DNA of 42,575 bases from an uncultured Clostridia bacterium (GTDB lineage Bacteria > Bacillota_A > Clostridia > Christensenellales > Borkfalkiaceae): NCBI GenBank assembly GCA_934292955.1, contig CAKQXZ010000012.1:1-42575 (forward strand), given 5' to 3'. Under the pieces are notes generated by a model that was not told the DNA's origin, did not search any database, and worked only from the letters and a program-made list of their open reading frames with translations. Of this stretch, positions 7,542 through 15,494 are shown piece by piece (position 1 is the first letter of the stretch; every line of letters starts with the position of its first letter). Both the position numbers and the translations under genes were made by a program.

Positions 7542-7646
7542 TTACAGTCCTTTCATTTTTTTATACAGCATGTAATAAGACGGATTGCCCGTTTTTTCAA
7601 ACATTTTCCATGCTATATCTTCGGGAAGCTCATATGTCTTTTTCAT
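7542..7646 (-). CDS. yqzL: YqzL family small protein
   Basis: A 34-residue protein, MKKTYELPEDIAWKMFEKTG then NPSYYMLYKKMKGL. The W-x-x-F-x-x-TG-x-x-x-x-Y-x-L-(Y/F)-K pattern matches Bacillus YqzL, which likewise sits between era and recO. It is shorter than the Bacillus protein (about 47). The function of the family is unknown. There is no strong Shine-Dalgarno upstream of the ATG at 7644-7646, so the identity rests on the motif and the conserved position. Confidence 0.82.
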   Translation of the reverse strand: MKKTYELPEDIAWKMFEKTGNPSYYMLYKKMKGL

Positions 7647-7713
7647 ACTTATATGTTGCGCAATAAGCCCGATTTTATTCTTAAAAAAGATTATCGCGGC
7701 GCAAAAAATCGCG

Positions 7714-7735
7714 CTATAAGTCGATTATCGGCATA
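7714..7735. repeat. Copy of a recurrent CTATAAGTCGATTATCGG element
   Basis: Sits directly 3' of the era stop codon. Near-identical copies lie at 6560-6580 (3' of recO) and 22087-22107 (inside a terminator), with weaker ones at 4059-4074 (3' of coaX) and, inverted, at 14321-14337. Confidence 0.6.
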
Positions 7736-7736
7736 T

Positions 7737-8642
7737 TCAGAAATTATTTTCGTCGCCGTCGTAGCCGTATTCGTGCAGACGGTCGGGGCGGTTTCTCCAG
7801 TCGGTTTTTACCTTAACATAAACTTCCAAAAATACTTTCGCGTCTAAAAACTTTTCCATACCGGCGCGGGCAAAAGCCGCCGTTTCTTTGAGCGCTTTGC
7901 CCTGCTTGCCGATTATAATCGCTTTGTGGTTGGGCTTTTCGCACACGATATCAAGGTTTATGTAATAACTGCCGCTTTCTCTGCGTTCGAAATTGTTTAC
8001 GACGATCGCAACGCCGTGCGGGATTTCTTTATCGTATTTGAGCAGAATTTTTTCACGCATGATTTCGGCAATCATGAACTTTTCGCTTTTATCCGAAATA
8101 ATATTTTCGGAAATTATCGGATCGCCTTCGGGCAGATTTTCTTTAAGCAGATTTATAAGCTTTTTGACGTTTTTGCCCGTTCTCGAAGAGATTGCCGTAA
8201 GGCAGATAACCTTGTCTTTGGGAAGCTCCCCGATATCGGTAACAACCTGCGGAATGACCTTATCGGACGTTATGTCGATTTTAGTCAGCGCGATGATCAT
8301 TTTATATTCGCCGCGATTAACAAATCGGTCTATAAGTTCTTTATCTTCACTTTTAAGCCCTTCGTGCGCGTCAACCAGCATAAGCACGAGATCGACGTCG
8401 TCGGCAGTTCTGACAGCCGTTTTTTGCATGCGCTCGCTAAGCAACGACGACGCTTTATATATGCCCGGCGTGTCCTGAAAAACTATCTGACAATCGTCTG
8501 AATTGTATACCGCAAGAATGCGGTCGCGCGTGGTCTGCGGCTTGGGCGAAACTATACTCACCTTTTCGCCGACTATTACGTTTATAAGTGTAGATTTACC
8601 TGCGTTAGCGCGTCCGACGACGGCAACCGTTCCGCTTTTCAT
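7737..8642 (-). CDS. era: GTPase Era
   Basis: Era binds GTP and the 3' end of 16S rRNA and is needed for 30S assembly. The 301-residue product has G1 GRANAGKST (residues 8-16), G3 DTPG, G4 TKID and the C-terminal KH domain with IIIGKQGKALK. Full family length. The ATG at 8642 has GGAGAAAACACA upstream. It lies 34 bases after ybeY; dgkA and cdd, which separate these two genes in Bacillus, are missing. Confidence 0.97.
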   Translation of the reverse strand: MKSGTVAVVGRANAGKSTLINVIVGEKVSIVSPKPQTTRDRILAVYNSDDCQIVFQDTPGIYKASSLLSERMQKTAVRTADDVDLVLMLVDAHEGLKSEDKELIDRFVNRGEYKMIIALTKIDITSDKVIPQVVTDIGELPKDKVICLTAISSRTGKNVKKLINLLKENLPEGDPIISENIISDKSEKFMIAEIMREKILLKYDKEIPHGVAIVVNNFERRESGSYYINLDIVCEKPNHKAIIIGKQGKALKETAAFARAGMEKFLDAKVFLEVYVKVKTDWRNRPDRLHEYGYDGDENNF

Positions 8643-8676
8643 TGTGTTTTCTCCAAAAAATCGTTAGTTGAACTCA

Positions 8677-9150
8677 TTATCTCGTTTTGTCTAAAATGGC
8701 GAGTATCTGCTCTTCTTTTTCGCGCATTTCGGCTTTGTCTTCGTCGGTCATGTGGTCGTAACCAAAAAGGTGAAGCATTCCGTGGACGGCAAGATAATAA
8801 ATCTCCCTTTCGAAAGAATGCCCGTACTCTTCGGCTTGCTCTTTTGCGCGTTCGGTACAAATCATTATTGAACCGAGAAAAACCGCGTTAGTTTCGGGAT
8901 CGATATCGAACGGGTAATTACGCTTTTTAACGATTTCGCCCGCGGTAACGCCTGCGGCGGGGAAAGACAAAACGTCGGTAACGCTGTCGATATTACGGTT
9001 TTCTTTGTTCAGCGTGCGGATTTCGTCCTTATCGCAAAAGCAGATTTCGGCAGAAAGATTTACACGTTGTTTAAGCGCGGAATATACCGCATTTGCAAGC
9101 ATATCCCCGTCTATAAGTTGATTATCGCAATTTATGATGAGTTTTGACAT
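8677..9150 (-). CDS. ybeY: Endoribonuclease YbeY
   Basis: YbeY is a zinc-dependent RNase acting in 16S rRNA 3'-end processing and ribosome quality control. The 157-residue product has the family hallmark HGMLHLFGYDH (His-x3-His-x5-His zinc site) near residue 125, and DVLSFPA near residue 60. It lies between pgpH and era as in Bacillus. The Shine-Dalgarno is weak (GGAAA). A TATAAT hexamer about 25 bases upstream of the start on the minus strand may mark an internal promoter, but its -35 is poor. Confidence 0.95.
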   Translation of the reverse strand: MSKLIINCDNQLIDGDMLANAVYSALKQRVNLSAEICFCDKDEIRTLNKENRNIDSVTDVLSFPAAGVTAGEIVKKRNYPFDIDPETNAVFLGSIMICTERAKEQAEEYGHSFEREIYYLAVHGMLHLFGYDHMTDEDKAEMREKEEQILAILDKTR

Positions 9151-9268
9151 AACTGTTTCCGCGCCCCATTATATGATTTTTTGCGCGTTTACCGCTCTAT
9201 TTTTAATAGTTATTTTTAATAATTATTATGCGCCTACCGATTGTTTTCGGTAAGCGCGATGATATTTG

Positions 9269-10855
9269 TTATTTAACGCTCTTGCCTACGCCTACCCCGA
9301 CGTCTTTTTTGAGTTCGGGATATTTGATACGGTCGTGATAAACGCCGCCGAGACACTGAGTTATGGTATCGCGGATAATGTCGAGTTCTCTGATAGTGAT
9401 ATCGCAATCGTCGAACTGACGGAACCTGATAAGACGTTCGTCTATAATAGCCTGAACCATTTTAGCAACGCTTGAGCGCGAACGGTCGGACAGCGAACGC
9501 ACAGCCGCTTCGCAGCCGTCGCAAATCATGATAATAGCGGCGATTTTGGTCTGCGGAATGGGTCCGGGGTAAGAGAAGTCTTTTTCGCGAAGTTTTTCTT
9601 CTGTATATTTAGACGCTTCCGAATAGAAATATCTGATAAGCAGCGTGCCGTGATGCTGTTCGGCAACGTCGGCAAGAATTTTGGGCAGATGATATTTGTT
9701 AATGTACATTGCCCCGTCGTGCGCGTGCGAACGAATAATATCGGTGGATAGTTCCGGCGAAAGTTCGCTGTGCGGGTTGAAATCTTTCTGGTTTTCTGAA
9801 AAATATTCGGGCTGTTTTAACTTACCGATATCGTGATAATATGCCGCGGCACGGGCAAGCAAAGCATTTTCGCCGATAGCCGTAGCGCAAGACTCTGCCA
9901 AAGTTGAAACTGTAAGCGAGTGGTTAAAGGTACCGTTCGCTTCGTCGATAAGTCGTTTGATAGGCGGATACTTGTGGTCGGTAATTTCGGCAAGTCTGTA
10001 GTTGGTAACGACGTTGAAGAACTTTTCGTAAAACGGCAGAATAGCCATCATTAAAATAACCGACGACACGCCCGACGTAAGCCCGTAGCCCGTAAGGCGC
10101 AGAATGTCGGACATAGAGTTCAATTTAAGGAACCATATGCAGACGATAATGGGGATCGAGATAACGAAGCCCATAAAGAATACTTTGATGCGCGAAGAAA
10201 CGTACGATACAAGGTAGATTGCGAGAATGCTCGTGGTAAGACCGATGATAACCGTCTGATACCCAGCCGCATAACCGATCGTAATACCGTCAAGCACGAA
10301 CAAAAGCAGCGTGAACACGAAGTTTGTTATAACCGCCGAACGTCTGTTGACAAGAAGAAGGATCATCAGTCCGCAAAACGCCGTCGGTCTTGCATACACG
10401 CTGAAATATTTACCCACGAGAAAGCACAGAATGAGCGATAACCCGACTATGGAAAATAACATGAAAATGTTTTTCGTCTCTTTCATGAAGGTGTTCTGCT
10501 CGAAAAAGTAGAACAGATAGATTACGCCCGACATGAAGAATATCGAAAGACAGACAAACAAGAAGTTCCTTAGTTTGGGCAAGTCCTTAAAGTATGACGT
10601 AAAACCGCTTATGCTGCCTTCGTTTGCAAAAACCGCAAGCACTAACAACCCGCAGAAAATAAGCGAGTGCAGCACGAACTGAATTATCGTCCGCGCGAAA
10701 TCGCGCCCCGTCCAACCTTTCATGATCGGACTTTTTTTGCGCTTAAGCCATTCTTCTTTGGCTTTTTTCTTCTTTAGTTCTTTATCGACGTCTTTTGTGA
10801 CGTCTTCGGTATCGATTACTTCGCCGATATCGCTTTTGTTCTGATTGTATTCCAT
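9269..10855 (-). CDS. pgpH: 7TM-HD domain cyclic-di-AMP phosphodiesterase, PgpH type, lacking the extracellular HDED domain
   Basis: PgpH hydrolyses c-di-AMP with a cytoplasmic HD domain. The 528-residue product starts with a charged cytosolic tail, has a first membrane segment at about 57-79, then after only some 20 residues goes into the 7TM block, and ends with the HD domain: NHSLTVSTLAE, YYHDIGK, NPHSELSPELS, AEQHHGT. Family members are normally about 700 residues because a large extracellular 7TMR-HDED domain lies between the first and second membrane segments; that domain is absent here. The catalytic residues look intact. Position between phoH and ybeY is conserved. The loss implies a constitutive or differently regulated enzyme. 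Confidence 0.92.
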   Translation of the reverse strand: MEYNQNKSDIGEVIDTEDVTKDVDKELKKKKAKEEWLKRKKSPIMKGWTGRDFARTIIQFVLHSLIFCGLLVLAVFANEGSISGFTSYFKDLPKLRNFLFVCLSIFFMSGVIYLFYFFEQNTFMKETKNIFMLFSIVGLSLILCFLVGKYFSVYARPTAFCGLMILLLVNRRSAVITNFVFTLLLFVLDGITIGYAAGYQTVIIGLTTSILAIYLVSYVSSRIKVFFMGFVISIPIIVCIWFLKLNSMSDILRLTGYGLTSGVSSVILMMAILPFYEKFFNVVTNYRLAEITDHKYPPIKRLIDEANGTFNHSLTVSTLAESCATAIGENALLARAAAYYHDIGKLKQPEYFSENQKDFNPHSELSPELSTDIIRSHAHDGAMYINKYHLPKILADVAEQHHGTLLIRYFYSEASKYTEEKLREKDFSYPGPIPQTKIAAIIMICDGCEAAVRSLSDRSRSSVAKMVQAIIDERLIRFRQFDDCDITIRELDIIRDTITQCLGGVYHDRIKYPELKKDVGVGVGKSVK

Positions 10856-10964
10856 AGTGTCTCCGTTCCTGTATCTCCGTTCCCCGAAAAATTACCGATT
10901 GTTTCAGCCGTTAGTTTCGTTGGTTTCAAGCCGTGCGCTTGTACGCGGTTTTTCGGTTTTTGTT

Positions 10965-11966
10965 TTACCGTTTGTTTTCGGTTTCAGCCTTTTTCTTTTC
11001 TTCGCGCTTGCGCTCGTCTTCGGTATAAGCCTTTATGATGCGCATTACCAGCGGATGACGAACGACGTCTTTATGACCGAGTTCGATGGTTTTTATTCCT
11101 TCTACGTTATTGAGTACGCGCACGGCGTGTTTAAGACCGCTCGCCTTTCCGTCGGGAAGGTCGATCTGCGTTACGTCGCCCGTGATTACCATTTTACTGC
11201 CTTCGCCCATTCGGGTTAAGAACATCTTCATCTGCTCGCGCGTGGTGTTCTGCGCTTCATCTAAAATAATGAACGCGTCGGACAAAGTTCTTCCGCGCAT
11301 GTATGCGAGCGGCGCGATTTCTATAGAACCGCGTTCCATAAGCTTCTGATAGGTTTCGGGACCTAACATTTCTTGCAAAGCGTCGTACAGCGGGCGCAGA
11401 TACGGGTCGACTTTAGACTGAAGATCGCCCGGTAAAAAGCCCAGCCTTTCGCCCGCTTCTACCGCGGGGCGGGTAAGAATGATTTTTTCTATCTCTTTAT
11501 TTTTATACGCCGAAACAGCCATTGCGACCGCAAGATAGGTTTTGCCCGTGCCTGCGGGACCTACTGCAAAAGTCACCTGCGAATTTCTTATTGCGTCGAT
11601 ATACTTTTTTTGCCCGAGCGTTTTGTATTTTATCTGTTTGCCGCGGGCGGTAACGGCGATTACTCCGTTCATGACCTTTTCTACGCCGTCGGCATTGCCT
11701 TCGTTTACAAGTTCGGCGCAGTACAGTATCCGGCTTTTGTCGAGCGGTTCGCCGCTTCTTACTATATCGAGCAATTTATTTATGACTTTAACACAGAATT
11801 CAACCTTGTCTTCATCGTCGCCCGAAACGGTTATTTCGCCGCCGAACGCTTTTACCTCCGCGCCCGTTTCAGCCGAAATAAGTTCGAGATTTTCGTCAAA
11901 AGTACCGACGAGAGCCGACAGTTCGGACAAATCGGTTATTTCAATTTTTCGCACAAAATCCTGCAA
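10965..11966 (-). CDS. phoH: PhoH family ATPase
   Basis: PhoH-like proteins are P-loop ATPases thought to act on RNA; the role in the ybeY/era cluster is unresolved. The 333-residue product has a KH-like N-terminal region, Walker A GPAGTGKT, Walker B DEAQN and the family block GDVTQIDLPDG. The start is TTG at 11964-11966 rather than ATG: it has an excellent GGAGG eight bases upstream, and this gives the normal family N-terminus. It lies four bases after yqfD, so translation is likely coupled. Confidence 0.94.
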   Translation of the reverse strand: MQDFVRKIEITDLSELSALVGTFDENLELISAETGAEVKAFGGEITVSGDDEDKVEFCVKVINKLLDIVRSGEPLDKSRILYCAELVNEGNADGVEKVMNGVIAVTARGKQIKYKTLGQKKYIDAIRNSQVTFAVGPAGTGKTYLAVAMAVSAYKNKEIEKIILTRPAVEAGERLGFLPGDLQSKVDPYLRPLYDALQEMLGPETYQKLMERGSIEIAPLAYMRGRTLSDAFIILDEAQNTTREQMKMFLTRMGEGSKMVITGDVTQIDLPDGKASGLKHAVRVLNNVEGIKTIELGHKDVVRHPLVMRIIKAYTEDERKREEKKKAETENKR

Positions 11967-11970
11967 ATAG

Positions 11971-12882
11971 TTATCCTCCGAAAACTTCGTTGCCGAAAAG
12001 TAATTTTTCGTAATACAACGTAACGATTACGCATTTTTCTTCAATTTTTGTTTCCTGTCCGATTACCGTGTAATCGCCGAGCGCGAAACGAGCGCAGGCA
12101 AGAGCGTTCTTTACCGCGGTTTCGTCGGGATCGAAAACACACTCGTACCGATATGAAAAAGCATACTTTGCCGTAATGTAACCGGTAACGCGACAAGGCA
12201 CGGTCGAGCCGTCTTTTAATACTTCGTAAGCGGCAATAAGCGTCTGACCTTTTGCAACCTTTTCGCCGTCCGACACAAGCGCGGTTCCCGAATACGCCGT
12301 AATTTTTAAGATCTCGCAATCGTCGCTTGCCACTACGTCAATATCGGACGAAATCAGTTTTTTGCTGCCGTCTTCCGACGAATATACGGTGATAATCGCC
12401 CTATTGCCCGACTTATCTATTTTTATAAACGATAATTTAAGCCTTTCTTCAAGTAGTTTTTTTGCGCTTTCAAGTTTGCTTTCGTTAAAAAAACCGTGGA
12501 GAGTAATTCCCGATTCTTCGAACGCGCGCTCTACTTCGGCGCGGAAAATAAGCGCGTCGCCGCGATATTCGGTACCCGCATACAGATTACTGCCGAAAAA
12601 CACAAGAGCGGCAAAGACCAGCGCGCCCGCCGCTTGCCATGGTTTTTGCCATAATTTATACAACGGCGCGGCAAAACCACTTGTTTTTATTATATGATTA
12701 TACCACATGTTTTTGCAAATTGCAAAATATTTTTCGCGGTCTTTATGCGATATAGTAATTTCGGTGTGTTTTTCATCTATTATACGCATGCGAAGAATGC
12801 CCACTCCCGCCCTGTTCAGCCTGTTGATCACCGTGGAACGGTTGCGACCTTCGGCAAGATAGGTAAAACAAAGAAATTTCAT
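11971..12882 (-). CDS. yqfD: Sporulation protein YqfD
   Basis: YqfD is a membrane-anchored protein of the sigma-E regulon in sporulating Bacillota, required for proper forespore development in some species. The 303-residue product has an N-terminal cytosolic part with GRNRSTVINRLNRAGV, one membrane segment at about 86-106, and an external part with two repeats of a beta-rich domain. It is about 90 residues shorter than the Bacillus protein. The ATG overlaps the yqfC stop by four bases (ATGA). Call rests on family features and conserved position. Confidence 0.88.
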   Translation of the reverse strand: MKFLCFTYLAEGRNRSTVINRLNRAGVGILRMRIIDEKHTEITISHKDREKYFAICKNMWYNHIIKTSGFAAPLYKLWQKPWQAAGALVFAALVFFGSNLYAGTEYRGDALIFRAEVERAFEESGITLHGFFNESKLESAKKLLEERLKLSFIKIDKSGNRAIITVYSSEDGSKKLISSDIDVVASDDCEILKITAYSGTALVSDGEKVAKGQTLIAAYEVLKDGSTVPCRVTGYITAKYAFSYRYECVFDPDETAVKNALACARFALGDYTVIGQETKIEEKCVIVTLYYEKLLFGNEVFGG

Positions 12883-13130
12883 AACTTTTTGATCTCCGCG
12901 CCGCTTATTATGCCCGAAAAACTTACGTCGCCCGCGATGTAGCCTTTAACGCAAAGATTCTCGCCTTTAATTTCCACAAGTTTGTTTTTTCCGACGGCGA
13001 ATACCAGCCTGTCTTTTTCAAAAGAAATAATGCTTTTTACACCCGTAACATATCCGCCCATGCTCGAAAACTCTATGGAAAACGCTTCGGCAAATTTACC
13101 CGCGGCGGCTATTTCTTCTTTGAAATCCAT
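12879..13130 (-). CDS. yqfC: YabP/YqfC family sporulation protein
   Basis: The 83-residue product contains the YabP/YqfC pattern: V-x-G-V-x-x-I-x-x-F (VTGVKSIISF), then ENLCVKGY near the C-terminus. It overlaps yqfD by four bases and begins the yqfC-yqfD-phoH-pgpH-ybeY-era unit. The Shine-Dalgarno AAGGGA is about 12 bases upstream. A sigma-E-like promoter candidate lies just before it. Confidence 0.87.
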   Translation of the reverse strand: MDFKEEIAAAGKFAEAFSIEFSSMGGYVTGVKSIISFEKDRLVFAVGKNKLVEIKGENLCVKGYIAGDVSFSGIISGAEIKKL

Positions 13131-13150
13131 TATATAATTTATTCCCTTAT

Positions 13151-13177
13151 AGTATATGCAAGTTTTTTAAGATATAA
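13151..13177 (-). promoter_or_regulatory. Possible sigma-E-like promoter of the yqfC operon
   Basis: Minus strand TTATATC, 12-base spacer, CATATACT. The -10 is one mismatch from the sigma-E consensus CATACANT, but the spacer is a base or two short. Expected by analogy, since yqfCD belongs to the sigma-E regulon in Bacillus. Confidence 0.25.
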
Positions 13178-13222
13178 AACGCAATGAAAGCCACAATATA
13201 AACGGCGATAAAACACGGCAAT

Positions 13223-13254
13223 AAAAAACGACCGTCTTTGATTTCAGGCGGTCG
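13223..13254 (-). terminator. Intrinsic terminator of the phage-like operon
   Basis: On the minus strand CGACCGCC (with one G-U pair) and GACGGTCG form an 8-bp stem with a 10-base loop, followed by TTTTTT. It lies about 120 bases after the last gene of the capsid cassette and before yqfC. Confidence 0.8.
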
Positions 13255-13377
13255 CTGTAATTAGTTTTATTAAATTTTAGCAGTACAAAATAGCCGAAAA
13301 CGGTGCTATAGCCCCACTTTTGAAAATTTTACAGTCGTTTTTGACGCGCTTTTAACCGATATGGCAGGCGTTTACTT

Positions 13378-14277
13378 TTACTTGCTTTCTATATACGTTT
13401 TTAACTTTTTATATGCGGCGGGCGATAAAAGCGAAGCGTAATCGCCGTTTTCGAAATCGTCTTTTATTTCATCGGCGGGCATATTTGAATAGTACGCTAT
13501 AATCTTTTTAAGCATCTGATCGTAATACGCCTTGCTTTGATTTTTGGCTTCGGAAATAAGTTGTTTTTTTGTATCGCTGCTTTCGAGTTGCTTTCTGAAA
13601 CTTGCAAGTTTTCCTTTCAATTCGTTATTGTATTTCAGCGCCTGCTCGTTGGCTTTGTCGCGTTCGCTTTTAAGTTCGGTAAGACGCTCGTTGAGTTCGA
13701 ATGCAGTTCGCATATCGGTATTTTTAAGCGATTTTTCTAATTTGGCGTTAAGGTCGGCTATTTCTCCGTTGATTTTTTCTAAAACAGACTTTGCTTCGCT
13801 GTCTTTTTGTACGAGTTTATCCGTTTTGTCGGCGTCGTACTCTTTTAAGAGATTGACTATCATAGAACTTCTGCCCATGCCCCTTTTCAACGCTTCGTCG
13901 GACGCACTTTGTTTTGCCGAATCGTACCTGTTTTCGATCTGCGCCTTTTCTTCTTCGTAATTTTTGTTTTTCTCAGCCGCTTTTTCGTTAAGCTCGGTGA
14001 TGTTTTCGTTGGTTTTATCGGTCAATTCTTTGTTTTCGTCTTCGATTTTTTTAGTCGCTTTTTCCTGCGCGATCTGCTGTAAATCTTCGTCGGAGCGGTC
14101 GTCCGTTTTCATGTACTCCGCGCCGTATTCTTTGCGAACCGCTTCGGTTACGGCGTTTGACGCAAGTTTGCTTAATTCTTTCAACTCTTCGTTGAGTTGA
14201 TTTTTTTCTTCACCGCTTTTCTTTTTTGTGTTTGCACGAGTGAAATCTTCCGCCGTTATCGGCATTTTATATCTCAT
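13378..14277 (-). CDS. Phage-like coiled-coil virion protein, possible internal/ejection protein
   Basis: A 299-residue highly charged protein, predicted almost wholly helical, with long coiled coils between about residues 20 and 250 (runs such as KIEDENKELTDKTNENI). It lacks cysteine and has no signal or membrane segment. The block DEALKRGMGRSSMIVNLL (about residues 125-142) resembles a recurrent patch of podovirus proteins encoded after the tail-hub gene. It is the last gene of the cassette, followed by the terminator. An internal virion or ejection role, or a short tape-measure-like role, is inferred from position and composition. GGGAG precedes the ATG at 14277. Confidence 0.6.
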   Translation of the reverse strand: MRYKMPITAEDFTRANTKKKSGEEKNQLNEELKELSKLASNAVTEAVRKEYGAEYMKTDDRSDEDLQQIAQEKATKKIEDENKELTDKTNENITELNEKAAEKNKNYEEEKAQIENRYDSAKQSASDEALKRGMGRSSMIVNLLKEYDADKTDKLVQKDSEAKSVLEKINGEIADLNAKLEKSLKNTDMRTAFELNERLTELKSERDKANEQALKYNNELKGKLASFRKQLESSDTKKQLISEAKNQSKAYYDQMLKKIIAYYSNMPADEIKDDFENGDYASLLSPAAYKKLKTYIESK

Positions 14278-14320
14278 ATTTTTCTCCCGTTTCCGCCGCT
14301 AAAGGCAGATGTTTTTAGTT

Positions 14321-14337
14321 GATAACGGACTTATAGC
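14321..14337 (-). repeat. Diverged inverted copy of the CTATAAGTC element
   Basis: Minus strand GCTATAAGTCCGTTATC, close to the recurrent element found at 6560, 7714 and 22087. It lies in the 76-base gap before the last cassette gene. Confidence 0.35.
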
Positions 14338-14353
14338 CCGCTTTTTGATGTTT

Positions 14354-14581
14354 TTAAGAATTCGGAACGGCGTCTTTATCGAACACGAATAGATTGCCTT
14401 TTATTACCGCAAGAGTTTTTCCGTCGTAAAGTCGCACCGCGTCGTCGGCGGCAAAATGCGGGGCGGCAGACACGCCGCCCGACACTTCGCTTTCGCCCAA
14501 ATTTCCGTTTTTTCTTCGTCTTACGACATAAACCTTTCCGTCGCTTGATTCTATCCGCATCGACTGCGTTCTTTTAACCAT
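14354..14581 (-). CDS. Small hypothetical protein of the phage-like cassette
   Basis: A 75-residue protein with a basic N-terminal half (KVYVVRRRKNG) and a beta-rich C-terminal half (AVRLYDGKTLAVIKGNLFVF). No family recognised. It has a strong Shine-Dalgarno (AAGGGGG) and lies 25 bases after the preceding gene in the same orientation, so it looks like a genuine gene of the operon, perhaps a small virion or decoration component. Confidence 0.65.
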   Translation of the reverse strand: MVKRTQSMRIESSDGKVYVVRRRKNGNLGESEVSGGVSAAPHFAADDAVRLYDGKTLAVIKGNLFVFDKDAVPNS

Positions 14582-14606
14582 AGTTACCCCCTTGAGAAAA
14601 GTCGGA

Positions 14607-15476
14607 TCATCCGATATTTATTATTTTTCCGTTACCGTAAAAATCGGTCGCTATGATATATTCGGGAACGGCAGGATCGCACGAAACGCGCCATGCGACG
14701 TGGTTTGTCTTTTCCGAAGTAAAATTAAGGTCGGCGGTTAACGTATAACGATATACCCGGTTGCCTTTGACGGCGTAAATAACGGCGGGCGAACCCGAAA
14801 AAGCGCATACCGAAGTAACGCCGCTGTCTATCGTGCAGTCGCTCGAGTACAGATAATTCTGCGCGCTGAGCAGTTCTGTTTTAAGCGTTCCGGACGAGTC
14901 GACATAAACTATCGCGATATAGTCGCCGAGATTGCAGACGGTCGCGCACCTGACGTTGTGTTTTTGCGTTACGGTCTGCATAAACCCGTCTATATATTCT
15001 TTAATAAGCATTTCGCCGTCGTAAACATAGCAGATTGTGCTGTGCAATTCGGTATTAAGAACGGTAACGAAACACTCTTTATTGCAATAGTCGAGACAGC
15101 CCGCCGCGGACAAGGTTAACGACTTTACGTTAAATTCCGTTTCTGACGAGATTTTGACCGTAAAAGTTTTTTCGCCCGATTTAAGCGGCACCATAAATTC
15201 AAATTCTTTATTCTTAACGCCCCAACCCGTAAACGCGACCGAACCGTCGACAAATACCGCTATGTTATAGTCCGCGCAATCGGTAACTACGTTCAGCTTA
15301 AAATCGGCGCAGGAGTCTGCCGTTGCTATAAGCCCGAAAGTAAACGTTTGCAGCGTATCTTTGGTTTTTTCTTCTTTCGTAGCGCGATAATAGTTGTAAC
15401 CGCCGCGACCCGCAGTTTTTTCGAGCAGCGATATTCTTTTTTCGAGTTCGGTTATTTTTATTTCGTCGTTAAACAT
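14607..15476 (-). CDS. Phage-like protein with N-terminal coiled coil and beta-rich body, possible tail fibre/receptor-binding protein
   Basis: A 289-residue protein. Residues 5-20 (KITELEKRISLLEKTAG) form a short heptad repeat typical of a trimerising stalk. Residues 40-130 look like a jelly-roll, with a cysteine-containing SAAGCLDYCNKE at about 128-139. Residues 140-289 carry repeated beta blades (YVYDGEMLIKEYIDG, AVIYAVKGNRVYRYTL). The position right after the tail-hub gene fits a fibre or appendage, but function is inferred. AAGGCG precedes the ATG at 15476. Confidence 0.55.
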   Translation of the reverse strand: MFNDEIKITELEKRISLLEKTAGRGGYNYYRATKEEKTKDTLQTFTFGLIATADSCADFKLNVVTDCADYNIAVFVDGSVAFTGWGVKNKEFEFMVPLKSGEKTFTVKISSETEFNVKSLTLSAAGCLDYCNKECFVTVLNTELHSTICYVYDGEMLIKEYIDGFMQTVTQKHNVRCATVCNLGDYIAIVYVDSSGTLKTELLSAQNYLYSSDCTIDSGVTSVCAFSGSPAVIYAVKGNRVYRYTLTADLNFTSEKTNHVAWRVSCDPAVPEYIIATDFYGNGKIINIG

Positions 15477-15494
15477 TTTTTCGCCTTAATTAAA

